A DNA stretch of 64,000 nt. Origin: Polyporus tsugae (Eukaryota > Basidiomycota > Agaricomycetes > Polyporales > Polyporaceae). Of this stretch, positions 59,041 through 64,000 are shown piece by piece. Location: NCBI GenBank assembly GCA_024305745.1, contig JAHRBS010000012.1, positions 2,299,001-2,363,000 of the forward strand, written 5' to 3'. The notes beneath the pieces were generated by a model. It was given only the letters and a program-made list of their open reading frames with translations, made no database searches and was not told the origin of the DNA. The translations under genes and the position numbers were made by a program. Numbering within the stretch: the first letter of the stretch is position 1; each line of letters starts with the position of its first letter.

Positions 59041-60916
59041 ATGGCCGACCCTCTCTCCGCTGAAGCTGCGCTCTCGATGAATCTCATGGGATCGTGGGGG
59101 TGCATCCTCCTTGGCACTTGCTTCAGCGGGATATGGTGGGGTGTAGCTTGCATGCAGATGTACGTAAAGCGGCTTTCCATCGGTATTACGAGCTCACGAG
59201 GACTTCATGCAGGTTCCTCTACTTCCTAATGTACGGTACCGCAGCGCCCGCCAGACCCGGGGCACTTGTCTAACATCCCCTGATTTTCAGCTACGACAAG
59301 GATAGTACGGCCTTGAAGCTATTTGTAAGTCATCCCTCGCAGGACGACACTATCTCAGCATCCCCTTGACGTATCTGCACATGTATACAGGTGGCCTTCG
59401 TCTGGTAAATTTCAATTCGGTACTTACTTCCGTCGCCACGGCTTTGACACTTGATCAGGGCACTCACCACAGTGGACCTCGTGTTCAGCATTACTTCAAG
59501 TAAGGCTCTGGTGTATGTTGCCTCGCCCCAGCTTTGGTTTTTCTAACGCTATAGTATCGCGGCAGTGTTCCCAACTCTCATTCTTCACTGGGGATCCGTG
59601 GACGCGTTGCTCCGTCCCCAAACGTGAGTGTGGACGGACTCATACCTTTAAAAGTCTCCTCTAACCTCAAGCCCAGGTTGCTCAATGTACGTCCACGAAG
59701 CTTTGCTCCCGGGCCAGAGAGAACTTGAACATAACCTAACTTTCTGGCTCCTCGGCTTGTAGCACCACGGCTGGGTCTCGGTGAGTACATGACCTTCGAT
59801 AGGCGATGAGATAGCCCCTGATGCCAGGAACAGGGTATCATCGCCTTCTCTGTTCAGATGTTCTTTGTCTATAGGATCCACAGATGTGAGTCTCACCTCC
59901 TACGGGCCTACTCTTGCTGACGATTGACGCCCCCAGTCAGCGGACGGAAGTGGTTGTTTCCTGCTCTGATTGTGCGCTTTACCTTCCTTCGTGCCGTGTG
60001 CGGTACTTCTTATCGCCGATTCTACTTAGTTTCCCTTCGCGCTATGGGAGCTCGGTATGTCCTTCGGCCCGTCTCTCTCCGAGTCCGGCTTAAGACTGAT
60101 TCCGCACAATCCCAGTGGCCTCTATCCGTACGTGTTTCGCGCCGTGCCGTAGTGATGCAACAGTCCCAGTGGCTCACTCCATTCCGGGCAGTGTTGACTA
60201 TATGGCTGTGAGTAGAACACAATTTTGAGCGTGCAGCTTCGCGCTAACCCGCAACTTCGCAGTGACCAGCAAGCGACGCTTAGCGATGTTGCTGACATGC
60301 GGAACGTCGTATGCTTCCTTCCCCTGCTATTTCTGAGAGGGTCCACGACGTATTGATACATCCAACAGAAGTTGGAAATATCCGGTCGCTCTGTCAGTGC
60401 ATTCGTTGACATCATGATCACGACCGCCATGGTCTACCTTCTGGCTAGGAACCGTCAGCCCGATATTCGCAGGTACCGCAGACGACGGACCGATGCGCTT
60501 TGCTTATACATATGCTGAAGCCTTGTCATCGTAGGTCAAACAAGATGATATACCGCCTCATCATCATGACGGTGAACACCGGGCTGTGGACAGCAATCAT
60601 CGCTCTCGTAGATGTGGCCCTGGTGCGCTTCCACACCACCCAGCGTATGATATTAGCTGATGCTTCGGATTATCAGATCGCAGCCTTCCCTAATGGTCTG
60701 CAGCTCTTAGCCGTCGAGTTGCCACTCAATCCCCTCTATTTGAACATGCTGTTGGCGAACCTCAACGTTCGGCGCCTCGTGCGCAATGTGGATGGAAGAA
60801 GCATGAGCCTTGAGAGCCGGATAGTTGCAGACCTCGCCTTGGTGGGTCTGGACAGCAGGGCGTGCACTAGTTACAAACATGTGAGCAAACTCGTCACTCC
60901 TCGAGCACCCCCTTGA
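59041..60916 (+). CDS. DUF6534 membrane protein, second copy, possibly damaged
   Basis: Same family as the gene at 19.7-21.5 kb but clearly different in sequence. Readable exons in order give MADPLSAEAALSMNLMGSWG, CILLGTCFSGIWWGVACMQ, LYFL.YDKDSTALKLFVAFVW, ALTTVDLVFSITS, VFPTLILHWGSVDALLRPQT, QGIIAFSVQMFFVYRIHRFS, then after an unclear middle SVSAFVDIMITTAMVYLLAR, MIYRLIIMTVNTGLWTAIIA and the closing LYLNMLLANLNVRRLVRNV. At the junction near 59500-59557 the joined frames are one base out of phase, and exons between 59985 and 60300 cannot be joined well. It may be a recent pseudogene or have unusual splicing. Confidence 0.6.
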
Positions 60917-61759
60917 CTTTAAGCTCACCAGTGTCACCGACCGTCTGTTGCGATCCGCGTGGACACGATGCATACTATTCACGAGGACGATTCGGACTTC
61001 AGTAAGGCAGGAGATGCTGGGGATTTGAGGAGCGAGCTTACGGTGGACGAGAGTATCCAGCAGATCGAACGTTCTCTTGTTTGATCCGTCCGTTGTGCCT
61101 ACCTGTATGCCATACATATGCTATAGAAGTGGATAGCGAGCACGCATCGCATCTCGCGCTAGAATGTAAACAACGTCATGTGCACTGTCCGTCTCAGTCG
61201 TAGGAGCCTCGCGTCCCTAGTGGGCTTGCAGCCAAGGTCGCGTCGTGTGTTGCACCAATTTCTGCTTCTGTCATCGCTGTTCAGATGCATTGCTCACGAA
61301 CACCCAGCGATGGTAATACTGCTACACCGCAGGTGGATTGGAAACCGCCGAATCTATGAGCCTCTGCCAGCCCAGCAACATCCAATGCTCGTCAGGCAGA
61401 CAAATGAGGCTCACTGCGACGAAGACAACCCGGCGCAACAAGTTGGGAGGGGAGCATGAATGTCAGGGTCCTGTAGTTGTGGCGAAGTTCTGCCGACTCC
61501 CGTTCCTCACTTCCCCCTCTGAATCTATCCGGAAGAATTATCAGCGACGACACAAGTGGGGTATAGATCGGAACATACGGCGACTACGAGGCCAGTCACG
61601 ATCTCATTGAGGTGATTCGAATGGGTTATGACGCGAGGGGCACTCGCGTACGGGGCGGGGCTGAAGCGACGATGATTGGGGTAGTGTGCTTGGGCTGAAA
61701 CATCAAGACGGAGGTCGGATAGTGGAATACAGGTTCACTACATTGAAAGCAGAGACGTT
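60917..61759. other. Intergenic between DUF6534 gene 2 and elongin C
   Basis: About 0.84 kb between convergent genes. Short frames only; no gene supported. Confidence 0.45.
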
Positions 61760-62436
61760 TCATGCTAATTCCAAACAGGTGAGCAATTGTGAGCTCTGAT
61801 GCTCCAATTAGAGAACGCTCACCGTCGTAATAATCTGCAGCGACTAACCTATATGCGTTCAAAACCGCATTGTTAGTACCGGACGGAGGTAAGGGGCACC
61901 GATGACGCCGGACACTTACAGCTCTAAGGAGATCTCCGGGGTGACTCGTTCCTGGAAGTCGGGGATTTCCTCGTTCTTCCTGGCGTTCTCGTACGTGGAC
62001 TTGTAAATCAGGTACTCCGACAGCTTCTCCACAATAATGCCGCTGAACACCGGAGTTTGTCAGGGGCACGTATTCGTATACGGGATAGACGGGCGGTCCG
62101 CACCGTTCGTTGATAGTGCAGGTGTTCGAGATGGCTTCCGAGAAGCTAGCTGATTTGCGCAGAAGGAATGGGGAATCAGTGCCTGACCCTTTTACGGGGT
62201 GCTCAAGGGCTCACCATCATCGTTAAGCATGTTCTTGAGTGTACCGCTGCACATGGCGACTTTCCGTCTAATAAGATAGTGATAGCCATCCGTGCTGGTC
62301 AGACGAAACCATTCGTTCATCTTGTCCTTCCCATCTCCCTTTTACAAGGAAAATGAACGAAAAGGTCAGGAACTATGGAGAGAGGATCCACGGAAACCAA
62401 ATCGAGGCTTACTTGCATTACAGCATCTGCGGACAT
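61760..62436 (-). CDS. ELC1: Elongin C
   Basis: A small BTB/POZ-fold adaptor of cullin ubiquitin ligases and of RNA polymerase II degradation complexes. Six exons join to 115 codons: 62413-62436, 62215-62338, 62104-62149, 61920-62042, 61823-61848, 61760-61764. Matching blocks are EWFRLTSTDGYHYLIRRKVA, SGTLKNMLNDDASFSEAI, NERGIIVEKLSEYLIYK and EEIPDFQERVTPEISLELLV, ending AADYYDA. The last coding exon is only five bases (end of Ala codon plus stop). Reading through that intron would instead add about 60 unrelated residues. The start ATG at 62436 sits in a first exon of eight codons. Divergent from UBC13. Confidence 0.9.
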
Positions 62437-62737
62437 AGTGGTTGCGCCGCTGTCGGGAATGAATGGACCGTTGAGTCCTGTGGCTGAGATGATCCTGCAG
62501 CACACGTACCCAGAATATGACAACAGGCGTGGATTGTGGTGGAGAATGCGAGGTGACGAGGAAAGGAGAAAGAGTCGTGGCTTACTGTAAACGTAAACAG
62601 AACGCAACTCGAACAATCATGCGGGCCGAATGATCCGTTGCCTTTTGTGGAGGAGTGTGAGTTCGGGGGAGAGCGAGCCTTCGCCTGAGGTCGGTGCACG
62701 ACTCTGCCAACGACCCACCGCCACCCACGCCCGTCCG
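62437..62737. promoter_or_regulatory. Shared divergent promoter, elongin C and UBC13
   Basis: Only 301 bases separate the two start codons, which point outward. No TATA box stands out. An open frame on either strand here is leader sequence. Confidence 0.6.
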
Positions 62738-63657
62738 ATGGCCCTTCCAAAGGTATCTTCCGCTCTCTGTGCACCCTGGTCTGCAGGTTGCTTATGGACT
62801 TCCCCGCGTGCGTCGGTATCGTAGCGAATCATCAAGGTGCGCGCTCCATGTCGCCCACACGACCACTTGTCCTCAACTCATTATTTCCCTTCGCCATGTC
62901 CTTTTCCATCCTTTGGGCTTTCAGGAGACGGAACGCCTCGTTGCGGATCCCGCGCCAGGCATCACTGCCGCACCACACGACGACAACCTCCGGTACTTCG
63001 ATGTAACGATCCAGGGTCCCGATGGTAGTCCATTCCAGAGTGCGTACACCCCTCGTCGGTCTATAAACAAGACTCTCATCCCGGCGATTTTCGCCTTTTT
63101 CGTACCCTCCTGCGTGCATGCAGACGGTGTCTTCAGACTGGAGCTGTTTTTGCCGGAAGAGTACCCCATGAGCCCACCAAAGGTCCGATTTCTCACAAAG
63201 ATCTACCATCCCAACATCGGTGAGCCACCCCCATCTTCCTCGCGCGATTCATCCTGATCACATATCCCGCGGGCAGACAAGCTCGGCCGCATTTGTCTAG
63301 ATATCCTGAAAGGTGCGTCGCGCGCTACTTTGTCTCCGTGTCTCATTCCTGTCTTTCTCCATTCCGGAGTCGAATTCTCCGTGCATCCTCTGTTCCCACA
63401 CCTTGATCGAGGCTCTGCCCATCCGTCCTAAATCTCCCGTATTCGACGTCCTATCCATATGCTCACGCGACCTGCTTCCAGACAAGTGGTCCCCCGCCCT
63501 CCAGATCCGCACCGTCCTCCTCTCGGTCCAAGCCCTCCTCTCCGCACCGAACCCCGACGACCCGCTCGCGACGGACGTCGCCAAGCACTACAAGGAGAAC
63601 GAGAAGGACGCGCAGCGCGTGAGTCGCGAGTGGACCGAGAAGTACGCGTCCGGCTAG
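62738..63657 (+). CDS. UBC13: Ubiquitin-conjugating enzyme E2 UBC13
   Basis: The E2 that, with an Mms2-type partner, makes Lys63-linked ubiquitin chains in DNA-damage tolerance. Six exons join to 149 codons: 62738-62752, 62825-62836, 62925-63039, 63124-63219, 63277-63312, 63482-63657. It begins [20 protein letters not shown]. The E2 core is intact: [35 protein letters not shown], the HPN motif (76-78) and catalytic Cys86 in [20 protein letters not shown]. The end is [20 protein letters not shown] then G. The second exon is only 12 bases. Length is normal for the family. Confidence 0.96.
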
Positions 63658-64000
63658 CCTAGTGCCCCCTCCCACGACTATGACCATCCCACATTCCATC
63701 TCCCATCTCCATACACGGGCCGCTGTGGTATAGAAGAAGCTTGTTTCGAATGTGTGTAAACAGTAATGTATGATTTTGTCCCTCTCCCCCGTCACCCAGC
63801 TCGACCCGCATGTGGTGGGTGGTGCTGTATTGCGAGGGAGCTTCGGAATTTTTGTACCGAATACCGCAACTATATACGATACACCGCAATTTCGACCGTT
63901 TGTTGTATCCGTCCAGAGGCGACCTTACCCAGGACCACAGGGCACACACACAGCATATCCAATAGGCTTCGTGCTACAGCCAACAAACTCAAGAGAGCGA
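63658..64000. other. 3' flank of UBC13 to window end
   Basis: No further gene is recognised in the last 343 bases. Confidence 0.5.

Overview
This window is nuclear DNA of a filamentous basidiomycete, almost certainly an agaricomycete (mushroom or wood-decay fungus). The genes are broken by many short introns of about 45-70 bp with GT..AG ends and CTNAY-like branch sites. Two genes belong to the DUF6534 seven-helix family that is expanded in Agaricomycetes. An aryl-alcohol-oxidase-like GMC enzyme and cytochrome P450 remnants also fit. Genus and species cannot be named from this sequence. Almost all real genes had to be joined across introns, so single open frames understate them.

Left third (1-22 kb), mostly housekeeping. 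The window opens with the first codons of a class II myosin heavy chain (minus). One copy of a dispersed repeat follows (about 1.19-3.73 kb). Then come RFC1 (clamp-loader large subunit, minus) and a divergent site-2 protease (plus). PWP2/UTP1 (ribosome biogenesis, minus) is divergent from an F-BAR/SH3 cytokinesis protein (plus). A DUF6534 membrane protein (minus) ends this part.

Middle (22-47 kb). A GMC oxidoreductase (plus) is followed by a second, inverted repeat copy (about 26.69-29.15 kb). Next are SDH3 (minus), a hypothetical protein with a PD-(D/E)XK-like motif (minus), a small hypothetical protein (plus), an aldo/keto reductase (plus), the R-SNARE YKT6 (minus), a 5'-truncated remnant of the GPI ethanolamine-phosphate transferase MCD4/PIG-N (minus), the ER P5A AT Pase SPF1 (plus) and a long disordered RING-H2 protein (plus).

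Right third (47-64 kb) is accessory-like. It holds gene-poor DNA, an alpha/beta hydrolase, a weak small hypothetical gene, a diverged third repeat copy (about 53.4-54.8 kb), fragments of two P450 genes and of an SRPBCC-like gene (one P450 piece is locally inverted), and a second DUF6534 gene that looks damaged. It closes with a divergent pair of ubiquitin-system genes, elongin C (minus) and UBC13 (plus).

I found no CRISPR array, rRNA, tRNA or biosynthetic cluster that I can support. The features most worth following are the three-copy repeat with one inverted pair, the gene graveyard at 55-58 kb, the MCD4 remnant beside SPF1, and the 1.07-kb first intron of RFC1 that carries a perfect 15-bp inverted repeat.
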